64,000 nucleotides of DNA from Echria macrotheca (Eukaryota > Ascomycota > Sordariomycetes > Sordariales > Schizotheciaceae). Below are positions 54,103 to 64,000 of the stretch, piece after piece. The stretch's first letter is position 1. The number at the start of each line of letters is the position of its first letter. The translations under genes and the position numbers were made by a program. A model generated the notes under the pieces. The model was not told where the DNA came from and did no database searches. It was given only the letters and a program-made list of their open reading frames with translations. The stretch spans positions 248,001 to 312,000 of the forward strand of contig MU839838.1 of NCBI GenBank assembly GCA_030411725.1. Reading direction: 5' to 3'.

Positions 54103-55738
54103 ATGACGGAAAGAGAAAAAGTGATTGTGGTAGGGGCCGGGCCCGTCGGGTCACTGGCGGCCCTTTACGCGGCAAACCGGGGGCACAATGTTGAGATTTA
54201 TGAGCTTCGCAGTGGTTAGTGTTTGTTAAGAAAATTGTGGCTTGCATTTGCCAACTACGAACAGATCTACGGGACCCGTCGACGACGCCACTCAACTTTA
54301 CGAGGTCTATCAACCTGGCTCTGTCGGAACGGGGCATCAATGCTATGCGCCATGCGGGTCAACCGAAGCTCATCGATCATGTCATGGGCGCTACGATTCC
54401 GATGCGCGGACGCATGATTCATGGGAGGCGACCAAACGGCGAACTCTACGAGGAGGCGCAGGACTACGATGTGCATGGACGAGTAAGGCCGTTTCTGAAT
54501 CCGGTGGGTTGCAGCTGACCGTACAGTCCATCCTGGCCATTGACCGAGGCGGCCTCAACAAACGGCTACTGGACATCCTCGAGGAGATGCCGAACGTTAC
54601 CTTCTTCTTCAACCACAAGCTTGTCGGGGCCGACTTCCGCCGAAACAAAGCCTGGTTCGAGGTGAAGAAGGGTACCGACAAGACGCACGAGATCGAGGTT
54701 GATTTCGATCTCATGATCGGCGCCGACGGAGCTCACTCAGCCGTCCGGTACCACATGATGAAGTTTACGCGGATGAACTACCAGCAGGAGTATATCGACA
54801 CGCTCTGGTGCGAATTTCAAATCCCACCGCGAGACGGTCCGGGATCGAAGTCTATGATATCTCCGAACCATCTCCATATCTGGCCGGGGCACGATTTCAT
54901 GTTCATTGCTATCCCGAGTGAGGTATGATCTTTCCGACCCCTGACCTCCTTTTCCCTCTAACACGGTCAGGACGGCTCTTTCACATGCACCCTCTTCGCC
55001 CCGGCGGCGTACTTTGAGCAACTCGAAGCCGACTCGACTCGGATCCCCGCGTTCTTTGATAAACACTTCCCCGGCGTGACCGGGCTGATTAGCCCCCCAG
55101 ACCTCGTCTCATCCTTCCACCAAAACCCCCACCTCCCCCTGATCAGTATCAAATGCCAACCCTACCACTTCTCGTCATCAGCGGTCATCCTAGGCGACGC
55201 CGCCCACGCCATGGTCCCCTTCTACGGCCAGGGCATGAACGCCGGCCTCGAAGACGTGCGCATCCTCTTCTCCGTCCTCGACAAGCACGCCCGCATCGCC
55301 ATCGAGGCCGGGTCCCAATCCATCCTCGTATCCCAGCGCGAGCTGGCCCTGGCCGAGTACACGGCCGTCCGGACCCCTGATGCCCACGCCATCAACGAAC
55401 TCGCCCTGCAGAACTACACCGAGATGCGCGCGTCGGTGCTGTCGCCTGTCTACCGCATGCGCAAGTCTCTCGAGGAGTGGCTGTCGGTGTATGTCCCCCG
55501 GCTCGGGTGGCAGACCAAGTACTCTCGCGTCTCGTTTGGGAACGAGAGGTACTCCGAGGTTGTCGCGAAGAGCGAGCACCAGGGGAAGGTGCTGGTCAGG
55601 GCCTTGGTAGGGGCGGTTGGACTGCCACTGCTCACAGGGGGGTTGGTCTTGTATTTCAGATATAGACGGGCAGTAGAGGCCGGGGTTAAGGGGTTTGTTT
55701 CGCAGCTGGCGGGATTTGTGTCTCGGCGGTACTTCTGA
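54103..55738 (+). CDS. bna4: Kynurenine 3-monooxygenase
   Basis: Four exons, 54103-54214, 54265-54482, 54527-54922 and 54971-55738; introns 50, 44 and 48 nt; 497 residues. The FAD-binding start VIVVGAGPVGSLAALYAANRG and ELRSDLRD are followed by RSINLALSERGINAM, a signature of this enzyme, by LMIGADGAHSAVRY and by VILGDAAHAMVPFYGQGMNAG. Near the C-terminus are KMO-specific helices and a membrane anchor (VGAVGLPLLTGGLVLYF) that tethers the protein to the mitochondrial outer membrane. It hydroxylates kynurenine with NADPH and O2 in de novo NAD synthesis from tryptophan. Confidence 0.95.
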
Positions 55739-55974
55739 TTGGGATGTCGACGGTAGCATTGGAATAGACAAGCTATGTACATTTGACGCTGTGGCTGAAG
55801 ACCTCTAGACGGCGGGAACATTGCAGTTTGACGATGCGGCGGGACACCCATTCGGATACCTCTTTCGATACCTCTTTCGAACACTCTTGATCCCACAAAC
55901 ACCCCTTCTATTGATGAATAGCAGTCTCGCTGGTTCGCTATTTGCGCTATCGAATACATAAGGCATGTCCTTGG

Positions 55975-57807
55975 CTAACGAGCCACCCGCTTCATATCAG
56001 GCAGCGGCTCAGAATCGTTTTCCGACTCCAATGTCCTCTTCATCGGCGATACAGACGGCCCGATAAAATGCCCGATTTGTATCGGAAGCCATAGTTCATG
56101 CCATACTTTCCTGTACTTGGTGCACATTGGAAAAGTCATGGCAGATACCAACCCGGGCTCCAATCGGGCAACATTGCGAGGAAGGACAATACGAACAGCT
56201 CCTTCTGCTGTCGCGATGAGTTGGTCAATCACATGTTTGCTCAGTTCGCAATTGCCCTCCGAGCTCTTCCAGTTGCGCAGGTCTTTGGGGTGACGGATAA
56301 ATGCCAAACCGGTCGGGGTACCGACAACAGATCGCTGGCCCGGTATCATTGGGTACACCATGGACGGGGCATGCAGAATAGTCTCGCCATGTCCCATTTT
56401 CGAGGCTAAATGTTTTGCGTAGGCTAGTTCCATGCCGACAAGCTCCATCCGTTCGATTGCGCCACGGAGAAAGGTCAAGGAATTGAGTACAGAGAACAAG
56501 TATTGTGGATCTAGATCGGATTGTCAGCCTTTTTTCTCCCAGCTTCCTGTTGAACAGAGGGAAAGAGGGCTTCAACCTACCCTCAACATTGCGAGGGTGT
56601 TTCTCTTGAGCCGACGCTTCCCAGTACCTCCTGACTAGTACTCGAAGCCTTTTGATCTTGGGATTGCCTTCTGTCTTGCGACGCTGCACTTTCACGAATC
56701 GGCTGATCGCGCGGCGGATGTGCTCTAGCTCCTCCTCGCGCGATGCGGCCGCGCTCTCCTTCTGCTGAAGTGTGGAAATCTCTGTCATGTCGATCTCGAT
56801 TGTGATGCGGTTCATCATCGCCCCGAATCGGTATACGAAGTCCGTTGCGGCGGGCTCCCGGTGCCTCGTGACGGACGGTGAGTAGACAACATGGAAGTGG
56901 TGCGTGAGGAACAGTGTCGCGAGAATGTCCACACGCATTGCGAAACACACAGACGTGTAGGAATGCAGAGCAGCCAGCACTTCACCGAGAGAATCAAAGT
57001 ATTCCGGGTCCCAGCAGGGCACGTTGCCGAGGTTCACAGGCCATACCGGATGTAGGGACTCGGGCGAGCTGAGCCGGACTGGCCGGCCGGTGGAATGCGC
57101 CTTGACAACAAAGGCCGAGATGAGAAGCCGCGCTCTGTCCGGGAGTTTAGAATAACCCTGCGTTTCTTTGGTTTTCCGAGGGTGTATATACTCGTCGGGC
57201 GTGGGACGGGAGCGCAATGAGGTCTCGCTGCTGCTTGCTAACAACTTGCAGGTTATTTTGAAGGTATCCTTATCGGGGAGTTCGCCGAGTCCGGGATGGC
57301 ATTCATGGCATTCCGTAGCCTGATCTTTTTTTTTCCAGACCAACTCCACCGTTCGATCCTAGAGTCCCAGATGATCGTCGAAGTCTGCTTCCTCATCCTC
57401 CTCCTCTATGTAGCTTTTGCCAAGCGAGATGAAACCTGGAGCAGGGCTCCCTGTTTCTGCAGAGTCCATGTCTGGTTCCTGCATCGCCGTAGGAAAAACT
57501 GCTTCTTGGAAATTTCTCATGAGGACTTCTTTCCGAATGTCGAGCGAGCCGCGCGACTTCGGAAATCTATGCTTAACTGTATGTGGTTTGCGGATGAATG
57601 CAGTAATTTCGGGCTGGTCCGACTGTTGTGCCTCGTTGGCGGTTTCCGAGGACGAGGGCGAGGGCGAGTCTAGTTCCGCAATTAATAACGGGTTAGCCAA
57701 AACGGCGGAGAGGGAGGGCTGGAAGGCATCATACCTAGGCTCATACCAGCTATCGCAGTCAACGGCTCCTCCGGATAGTCCGACGGCGGGTTGGCCATCG
57801 TATCCAT
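55975..57807 (-). pseudogene. Unknown gene with in-frame TAG stop
   Basis: Model: 57807-57735, 57669-56581 and 56510-55975, with introns of 65 nt (GTATGA...ACTAG) and 70 nt (GTAGGT, GCTGAC, TCTAG). It would encode about 565 residues but has a TAG at 57361-57359 after YIEEEDEEADFDDHLGL; the frame continues open for 780 nt and then splices cleanly. No intron with a GT donor can remove the stop in frame. No family recognised. Visible features: Ser/acidic N-terminus, a segment with FAMRVDILATLFLTHHFHVVY, a charged helix (QQKESAAASREEELEHIRRA), and a basic C-terminus (PMKRTLESENDSEPLPDMKRV). Either a recent pseudogene, a sequencing error, readthrough, or two genes. Confidence 0.6.
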
Positions 57808-58196
57808 GATGGCAATGAATCCTAGATCAGTTCGGGAACGACCAGATACGGTATGAGATGCAGCAAAGGCTAATGGTGTCAATGCCCAGTCGACTGGATG
57901 CTGAGGAATGCTACCGCGCGAGAGACGTCGACTCCGGAGCGACGCGAAAGCATGTTGCCAGCACCCGTTCCCGGTGAATGACGAGGAACTTAGGAAGGCA
58001 GCCACAAAGAATCATCTCAGAAAGAGCACCTTGCTGGCTGACGCGAATCGGCAAGCACCCCGAACCCCGGTCCACTTGGTCGCTCCAGCCAACTTGGGCT
58101 GGATGCTTCACTTGGTGTCCGGCTCATGATCAAACACAATTTTCATTCATCATCCTACATTGGCTACGCTCCACGCTCGTCTATCTACAGCCCTCG
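57808..58196. other. Intergenic region
   Basis: Promoter of the unknown gene and 3' flank of the AA9 gene; no gene seen. Confidence 0.5.
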
Positions 58197-58933
58197 CTAG
58201 CACGTCTCGACAGCCGGCCCAGGCGGGGTGTAGCTCGTTGGCACGGGATAGTAGATGTTGATCATGATGCCCGGATCCGTCGCCGTCAGGTAGCCCGGGA
58301 TGGCGACGAGGTTCTTTGGGCTGTAGGTGCCCGTGCCGCCGCTGACGGTGATTTGCGCGCACGAGATGTAGAACTGGGCGCCGCCGGCGCTGCTGGCCGA
58401 GTGCAGGCCGACGTGCTCGGCGCGCAGCAGGTAGTCGCCGTCCTGCAGACACTTGGGGATCTGGACGTTGACGGACCGGGCGCCCTGCGACGGCCACGTC
58501 ATGGTACCGCCGAGCTTCGGGTGATCCTGGTAAATCTTGGACCACACCTTGCCCTTGCCGTCAAACGTTGCGGCCGTCTGGCCCGTCGGCACCTTGGCGA
58601 TATAAAAGGCCATGGGGCCGGGGTGCGAGATGGACGCCTTGGCGTTGTACGCGATCGACTGGCCGGCCGTGACGTTGAGCGTGCCGGGAGCTCCGGTGCC
58701 CGGCGTGCGCTGGTAGCACCGCATGTCCTCCGACTGCACGTTGGTCACCGGCCCGTTGCTCTGGAAGTTGGCCGTCGTCCGGACATAGTACCAGTCCTGC
58801 GAGTTGGCCACGCTGGGGAAGGTGTCTGCGTGTGTCAGTGATGATCCGTCCGCCGACACCCAGGGGGTGTCATCTTACAGTGACCCTCGGCGACGGCCGC
58901 CACCAGAAATGCGATCGCGGTGCTCAGCTTCAT
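58197..58933 (-). CDS. AA9 lytic polysaccharide monooxygenase
   Basis: Two exons, 58933-58879 and 58825-58197 (53-nt intron); 227 residues. The signal peptide MKLSTAIAFLVAAVAEG leaves His18 as the mature N-terminus (HYTFPSV), one arm of the copper histidine brace. A second His lies in LLRAEHVGLHSA, and the axial pair Gln-x-Tyr is in GGAQFYISCAQI. DWYYVRTTANFQSNGPVTNV is the usual AA9 start. There is no carbohydrate-binding module and no linker; the protein ends PPGPAVETC. AA9 enzymes cut cellulose or hemicellulose chains by oxidation with an external electron donor. Nearby GH79 gene and the AA11-type gene suggest a plant-material or litter lifestyle. Confidence 0.94.
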
Positions 58934-60248
58934 TGTGACGATGTCCGGGATCAGATGGTTGACCTCACTGTGCCAAGACCAGCGTCAACCGGGGACGCCA
59001 TCCCATCTTTATATCACCATCTGTCTGCATCAATATCAAACTGCAATATCCAGCATATGCCATGTTCTTGGGGCTTTCGTCACCATCAGGAAGTCTCTGT
59101 GCCGAGTAGACGGTGGTTAAAGCGACGGCTAAAGTCAGCGCCGCCCAACTCCCCACTCGGGCAATGGCCGCTTGGGCGCTTCCGAGCCGTGTATATTAAC
59201 GTGTTTAACGTGTTTAGGGCATGACAGGCGGCGGCGAATGGTAGACCAGGCCTCAAATGCGATAGAGTCCGCAAGCAAGGGTCGGCCTCCTGCCCGTCGT
59301 CTGGGGTAATTAGACGACCGCCCTCGCTCCTTTTTCCTGTTTGGAATCCGGGGAGCAGAAGAAAAGCTGGGGTGCGTTGTCTGTGGCCAACAGATGGCAG
59401 AAAAGCCCATATTGGCCGGCCGAAATTCTGAACTGGTTGCCATGCCATGTCTCATGCCATGTCGGATATCATGTTAACTCGAGGCTGCAGGGAATGTGGA
59501 CGCCACTTGGGAGCAAACCGGGTTGCGTCTTCTCTTCCACTTTCCGGCGCCGACCTCGGTTCGCGGCGATACAGCGGCCACATGATCACGTTGGCTGCAC
59601 AGATTAATCTGCTCAAGATCTTGGTGTTGCGGGCGAACGGGTCGGCACTCGACCACCTGCCGATCCGGTTCCCGAATATTCCATGATTGTTCTCTGCGTC
59701 GGGATTAGCCACTCTCCAGAATGGGTTGAGAAATTTGCTGAGGCTTGTGCCTCAGGCCCGCACAGCTGTCCGCTGCACGTTTACTGTTTGGTCTGCCGCC
59801 AGGTCCGATAGTGCAAATGGACTTTCTCCCTTTCGCGTTCAGCAAGAAATTCAGACGAGAAGAACACACCCTAAAAACCCTATACTCCATCAAAATGGAT
59901 ATCGCACACGACCTACAGCTCTCCGATGAGCAGCTCAACATGGCGACCGTCATCGCTGCGCCCTTCTTCGCAGACCCGATTGCCGACTCTTTACGCAGTC
60001 CTAACAGTCCTAAGGCGCCGGGCGTAATGGAGTTTTGTCGTATTTTTGGAGAGACGGCCCTGTCCGGCTTATGGAGCGATGGGAGAAAGTTATAACAGCA
60101 CCCAACATCCATGCCCGAATTTTTATCCATTGCCAGCGGGGGGGAGGGGGGTGTGCAGGCGCCGTCGTGAACCTGCCAGGGATAGTGGTGGAGAGGTTCG
60201 AAATCTCGAGCTTCAATTAACCTTGGAAAGATTGCCGCTGGCGACGAG
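58934..60248. other. Intergenic region, 1.3 kb
   Basis: Promoter of the AA9 gene, then no supported gene. A 116-codon plus-strand frame (59745-60095) with MDIAHDLQLSDEQLNMATVI looks partly coding but is unsupported. Confidence 0.45.
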
Positions 60249-60530
60249 GTACTCCGTTAAATCGACTGGCTCTAGGTAGGTAATCGTTTGGGAAGGGGGT
60301 TTACCTGGGGCTCTGCCCCGAAGATTTTGCAGGTAAAAGCCCTAGATGAGCCTTCTGGAAAATGCAACGAGAGGATAGCTGTCGTTTAATACGCCTACTC
60401 GAAATTCTTACAGGCGATTTGCAAAGAGATGACCCCAAAAACTCACTTAGGGAGGCGTAATGGTAGTTTTGAAACCCCTTTGGTAAGCCACGAAGCAGGT
60501 AAGCCATGTTTCAAAAGGCCACAGTCTGTC
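60249..60530 (+). repeat. Left arm of the long inverted repeat
   Basis: See the element entry; boundaries are by eye and good to about 10 nt. Confidence 0.65.
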
Positions 60531-60987
60531 GGTCTAGGGAAGGATACGTCGATTTAACTGCCCTGCACTCTAAGGTCCCGGTCTCGACAAGTTATCCACA
60601 GGACCGACTGGATGGTAGAGGAAAACGAGTCTGCGAGACCTGATCCCCGGCAAAGCCGTCTCACACCGTCGGCCAATCGTAATCAGGTAGCACCTAACCA
60701 GGTAGCCTTAGGGGTCGTTTGGACGGGATTCAGCCCTCGGAGATACTTTCTTTGGGCGGCTTTTAAGGCTGAGGTCTTGCATCAGCTTCCTACTGGTACT
60801 GTTAAGGCCAAGCTGGAGCGCTCATGGAACTGCCCACCCTCCACGTCTGACTCCAGCTCTTCTTCTTTACATACTCATTCCGGGGTCCTACTCTTCAAAT
60901 TCCGTCTCTTTCTACCATCGGCTTTCGACCAGACATACTATGTAATGCCCAAAGGTCGAGAAGCGGGAGGGGAGCATATCTGCAGAA

Positions 60988-61303
60988 TGTACAACGATGG
61001 GGGCAGGACTTCTCCGACTGGGAACCAACTGCGCTGGTCAAGTACCTCTGGGATCAGTTTTCGACCATTCACGGCGGAACACTCGACACTTGGCCCAACG
61101 TGCTTCACTGCCAAGAGTTTGTACCGCAGCTAAATATGTTACGATCGTATACGAGGCAGCTGTGGAGGACGGTCTGGTTCGGTGCGGGTGTTAACGCGCT
61201 AAACAACAGTCATGAAGTCACCTACGCCATCTCGTTCAAGTTCACCGCTCCCGTACCGCCTAAAGTCTCGTCTGGGAAGGAAGAGAAATCGCGTTGCAAG
61301 TAG
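60988..61303 (+). pseudogene. Remnant open frame inside the inverted-repeat element
   Basis: In one frame the central part reads YLQNVQRWGQDFSDWEPTAL, VKYLWDQFSTIHGGTLDTWP, and so on to a stop at 61303, with plausible protein composition. No family recognised; no start codon or upstream exon could be found. Confidence 0.4.
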
Positions 61304-61380
61304 GGCTCGATGCGTGAATAGTCATATTCTGGGCACTGGCAGTGTGAGCATGGCTATACCTCCCATTCTCGGGGCGGTTA

Positions 61381-61652
61381 GATCGACTGTACTCTGGCCT
61401 TTTGGATGAAGCTTTTGTCGACACTGCGGCTTACCAAAGGGGCCTCAAACCTATTATTATGCTTCCCTAAGCAAGTTTTTGGCATTATTTCTTTGCGAAT
61501 CGCCTTTGAGGAGTTTTATCAGGAGTATCAAGCCACAGCTATCCTCTCGTTGCATTTTCCAGAAGCCTGATCTGGGGATCTTTACCTGCAAAATATTAAT
61601 GGCAGAGCCCTTCCCAAATGATTACCAAGAGTCCGTCGATTTAACGGAGCAC
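61381..61652 (-). repeat. Right arm of the long inverted repeat
   Basis: Diverged from the left arm by substitutions and small gaps, with the conserved block around 61535-61562 strongest. Confidence 0.65.
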
Positions 61653-61901
61653 ACATTCAATCTAACCGGCCTACCCATTGTGAGTATCAAGCCTCGAAAG
61701 CGTGGACTGAGGGACGACCGCCTTACGGCTAAGTCAGGCTTTCGAGGCCACAAGCGAAAATGAAATAGCCATAATCCAGCCGTCTTGGGTCGTATCGGCT
61801 GGTAAAACGCCTGGCCGGTAGGTCTTACGCATAAATATTCGAATTCTTGTTCGTATCCTTCAAAAGCATTTTGTCAGTGTTGATGCCGAAAACTGCCTTG
61901 G

Positions 61902-63410
61902 ATGCGGCCTGCGAGCATCATCAGAATGTCGAAGAAAGGAGCACTCCTGGCATTGTTGGCGGCGCATGTTGAGGCAGTCAGCTTTGCTGTCCCCCCCAAA
62001 GTCGGGATCAATGGCTTCTCGTACTCGCCGCTTGATCCAGCACCCATCGGCGTCTCGCTGGAGTTCTTCACAATGCCATCGTACTTCACCAACGTGACGG
62101 CAACAATGCAATGCCTGGACAACTGGCGGGCATTGACCGGCGTATGGCCCCCTATCCGCATCGGCGGGACGACGCAGGATCGGGCCCAGTATGATCCGTC
62201 CACCTCGGCCTATGTGGTATACTCGGTCGCACGGGCAGCAGATGCGCCGATGACCCTCACCTTCGGCCCGAAATTCATGACGCTGGCGGGTACATACCCC
62301 GGGAGCGTCGTCCTCGGCTTGAATAGGGCAAAGAACAACATCCAAAACACCATTGCGGCTGCCAAGGTCGCCGTAGCAGAGATAAAGAACCTCTTGGCCA
62401 TCGAGCTCGGGAACGAGCCAGAGTGTGCGACCTCCAAATATGCATACTATCAGCTTCTACTGACATTGACAGATTGGGTCAAGGACAAGCAGCCCATCGC
62501 CTCGGGGACCTGGAATAATGTCGCCGACAGAGCGTCCCAAAACGACTGGAACATCCGTGTTGGCAGTGCCATCGGCAGGACGGGAATCATCCAGGCGGGA
62601 AACTGGAACGATGCTCCTCCGCAATGGGGCGCCGCAGGTCTTATAGCTACCGAGAACGCGACCGTAAGCCAATACGTTAGACACTATGCCCATCACAACT
62701 ATCCAGGGGGCAGCATCCAGAAGCTCATGACGCACTCAACGACGGTCCAGAACGTGCGTGGATTCAACGCCGACATTGCAGCCGCTCTGGCCGTCGGCAA
62801 GGAGTATGTGCTGGGCGAGACAAACTCGGTATCGGGCGGAGGAGCAGCCGGCGTGTCCATGACGTTTGGGGCGGCGCTTTGGACAATGGATTATTCACTG
62901 CGCGCCACCGTCAGCAACATCTCCCGCATCTACTTCCACCAGGGCACCATCGGCAACTGCAACTATTGCCAGTGGGGACGATACACCATGGGGGCGCCCT
63001 ACTATGGGGCCTACATCGCCACGGCGTTCATGGCGGGCGCTAAACACATAACCGCTCTCGACGCCGGCAACACCAACTACGCCGCGTACGCCACCTTCGA
63101 CGCTAGTGGCGCGCCGTTGAGGGTGCTGCTGTACAACTCGGATTACTACACCGGAAGCGGGCTGCGCTCGAGCCAGTCCTTCACGCTCACAGGGCTGACA
63201 TCCTCGACCGTCAGGGCAAAGAGGCTGACATCTTCTGCCGCAACGGCGAGGATAGACCAGGGCGGCGAGATATCGTTTGGCGGCCAAATCTTCACCAACG
63301 GCACATGTGCCATTAGCGGGACTGAGGTGTTCGAGACAGCGGCAGCTTCAGACGGCACCGTGACGTTCTCCCTAAAGGCGACGGAAGCACTCCTAGTGTA
63401 CCTGCAATGA
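61902..63410 (+). CDS. Secreted GH79 beta-glucuronidase-like enzyme
   Basis: Single exon; 502 residues from the first ATG, but the ATG at 61926 (MSKKGALLALLAAHVEA) gives a cleaner signal peptide. The TIM barrel has FSYSPLDPAPIGVSLEFFTMP at the start, RIGGTTQDRAQYD, the acid/base Glu in IELGNEPE at about residue 172 and the nucleophile Glu in VLGETNSVSGGGAAG at about residue 305. A beta-sandwich GH79 C-terminal domain follows (RVLLYNSDYY ... QSFTLTGL ... EALLVYLQ). Fungal GH79 enzymes release 4-O-methyl-glucuronic or glucuronic acid from arabinogalactan-type chains. No introns. Confidence 0.92.
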   Translation: MRPASIIRMSKKGALLALLAAHVEAVSFAVPPKVGINGFSYSPLDPAPIGVSLEFFTMPSYFTNVTATMQCLDNWRALTGVWPPIRIGGTTQDRAQYDPSTSAYVVYSVARAADAPMTLTFGPKFMTLAGTYPGSVVLGLNRAKNNIQNTIAAAKVAVAEIKNLLAIELGNEPECATSKYAYYQLLLTLTDWVKDKQPIASGTWNNVADRASQNDWNIRVGSAIGRTGIIQAGNWNDAPPQWGAAGLIATENATVSQYVRHYAHHNYPGGSIQKLMTHSTTVQNVRGFNADIAAALAVGKEYVLGETNSVSGGGAAGVSMTFGAALWTMDYSLRATVSNISRIYFHQGTIGNCNYCQWGRYTMGAPYYGAYIATAFMAGAKHITALDAGNTNYAAYATFDASGAPLRVLLYNSDYYTGSGLRSSQSFTLTGLTSSTVRAKRLTSSAATARIDQGGEISFGGQIFTNGTCAISGTEVFETAAASDGTVTFSLKATEALLVYLQ

Positions 63411-64000
63411 GCGATTTTATCGATGCTGATTCGTGACTTGTAGCCGGATTCAGGTTTTGTCGTCAGCCCCCACACACTTGTTCCATCATCTGACTGCGGC
63501 TCTTGGGCGAGAACTTGGAGGAGCGCCCCTCCAGAGGAACACGGCGTCACAGGAAGCGAAGGGGGGATGCCAGGCCAATCAGAGCCAGCCAGTCGCGAAA
63601 GCCCAAATCGACGCAGCGAGCGGCAGGAACCGCAGACGGAAGGAGCTCATGCGGAGGCACAGCTTGTTGGTCCGTCCTCATTCCAGCCGACGCCTCGGGC
63701 TTCAGCGAACTTCAGGAGTTCAGATGTGACACTCGGAGAAGACCCAAGGTGGAAGCCACTGCGAGCAGCAAAGTTCAACCACCAAACACCGTGTCGCGTC
63801 GCATCAAGCGGCTGTCCCCGTTGGCGTGGGCGTGATCGGGCAAGGGGGCCCCTGCGCACGCTAAAATTTGGCATGCCCCTCCGTCGATCCTTTTTTTGGC
63901 CCACTCGCTTGCAGACCGCAGCGGACATTTCCATCGCATTTGGACATGGCACTTTCAGCGGCAGCGACAAACGCACAACGGGCTCTGCGAGCGCAGAGCC
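63411..64000. other. Intergenic region at window end
   Basis: No gene supported; several overlapping short frames only. Confidence 0.5.

Larger units (their letters stand above)
60249..61652. mobile_element. Degenerate element with about 275-bp inverted repeats
   Basis: The left arm (about 60249-60530) matches the reverse complement of the right arm (about 61381-61652) through several well-kept blocks, e.g. AGCTATCCTCTCGTTGCATTTTCC, GGCTTACCAAAGGGG, GTCGATTTAACGGAG and CCCTTCCCAA, separated by diverged stretches. The centre (850 bp) holds the end of an open frame but no transposase motif. It may be an old foldback-type element or two inverted copies of an unknown sequence. No target duplication could be fixed because the ends are frayed. 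Confidence 0.65.

Noticed and set aside
1..64000. CRISPR array, rRNA or prokaryotic operon
   Set aside because: No regularly spaced repeats with unique spacers, no rRNA core sequences; gene structure is eukaryotic.

Overview
The window is nuclear DNA of a filamentous ascomycete (Pezizomycotina; a sordariomycete-like fungus is my best guess, but I cannot name a genus). The basis is: many genes broken by very short introns (42-70 nt) with GTRNGT donors, CTRAC/CTGAC branch sites and YAG acceptors; high GC coding DNA; and fungus-specific families (HET domain, 2EXR/F-box, aegerolysin, AA9 and AA11-type LPMOs, GH79, TOM13/Mim1, Dabb, P450). I support about 33 protein genes. No rRNA, convincing tRNA or CRISPR array was seen. 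Exon borders were derived by hand from splice signals and reading-frame closure.

Layout. 1-3 kb: a small SMP-domain protein and a glycine-rich-domain protein (GRDP). 3.9-7.6 kb: a large ankyrin-repeat protein. 9-16 kb: a DHA2-type MFS transporter, a secreted arylsulfotransferase-like protein, an aegerolysin and a GPI-type LPMO-like protein. 16.5-25.2 kb is a housekeeping block: a small unknown gene, the Rag GTPase Gtr1, the Cdc48 cofactor Shp1/p47, the mitochondrial outer-membrane protein Mim1/TOM13, the inner-membrane insertase Oxa1, a beta-carbonic anhydrase and a short-chain dehydrogenase-like protein. 25.5-31.7 kb holds two neighbouring F-box/ankyrin paralogues; the first is damaged. 32.3-36.4 kb: a Dabb-domain protein, a cytochrome P450 and a secreted repeat precursor rich in cysteine and Kex2-type dibasic sites. 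38.7-48.3 kb: a HET-domain protein, a beta-propeller lectin-like protein, a zinc-independent MDR oxidoreductase, a secreted cell-surface protein and a 2EXR protein. 49.1-55.7 kb is a second housekeeping block: Prp17/Cdc40, cornichon Erv14, methionine aminopeptidase 1 and kynurenine 3-monooxygenase. 56-63.4 kb: an unknown gene with an in-frame stop, an AA9 LPMO, a degenerate long-inverted-repeat element and a GH79 enzyme.

How it fits together. The housekeeping genes (TORC1 signalling, Cdc48, mitochondrial biogenesis, splicing, ER export, NAD synthesis) are tightly packed, often head-to-head or tail-to-tail. Between them lie accessory stretches with allorecognition/innate-immunity type genes (HET, ankyrin, F-box), secreted enzymes for plant cell walls (AA9, AA11-type, GH79) and secreted small proteins. 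The accessory stretches carry the repeats and broken genes.

Most interesting: (1) an 877-bp inverted-repeat element (25882-26758) that carries a minisatellite and sits, with a 5-bp target duplication, in the C-terminal coding part of one F-box/ankyrin gene; the exact insertion point is confirmed by comparing the intact paralogue next door. (2) A Kex2-processed-repeat-like precursor with near-identical six-cysteine peptides (35427-36404). (3) A 1.4-kb element with about 275-bp inverted repeats (60249-61652). (4) An otherwise open gene with an in-frame TAG (57359-57361).
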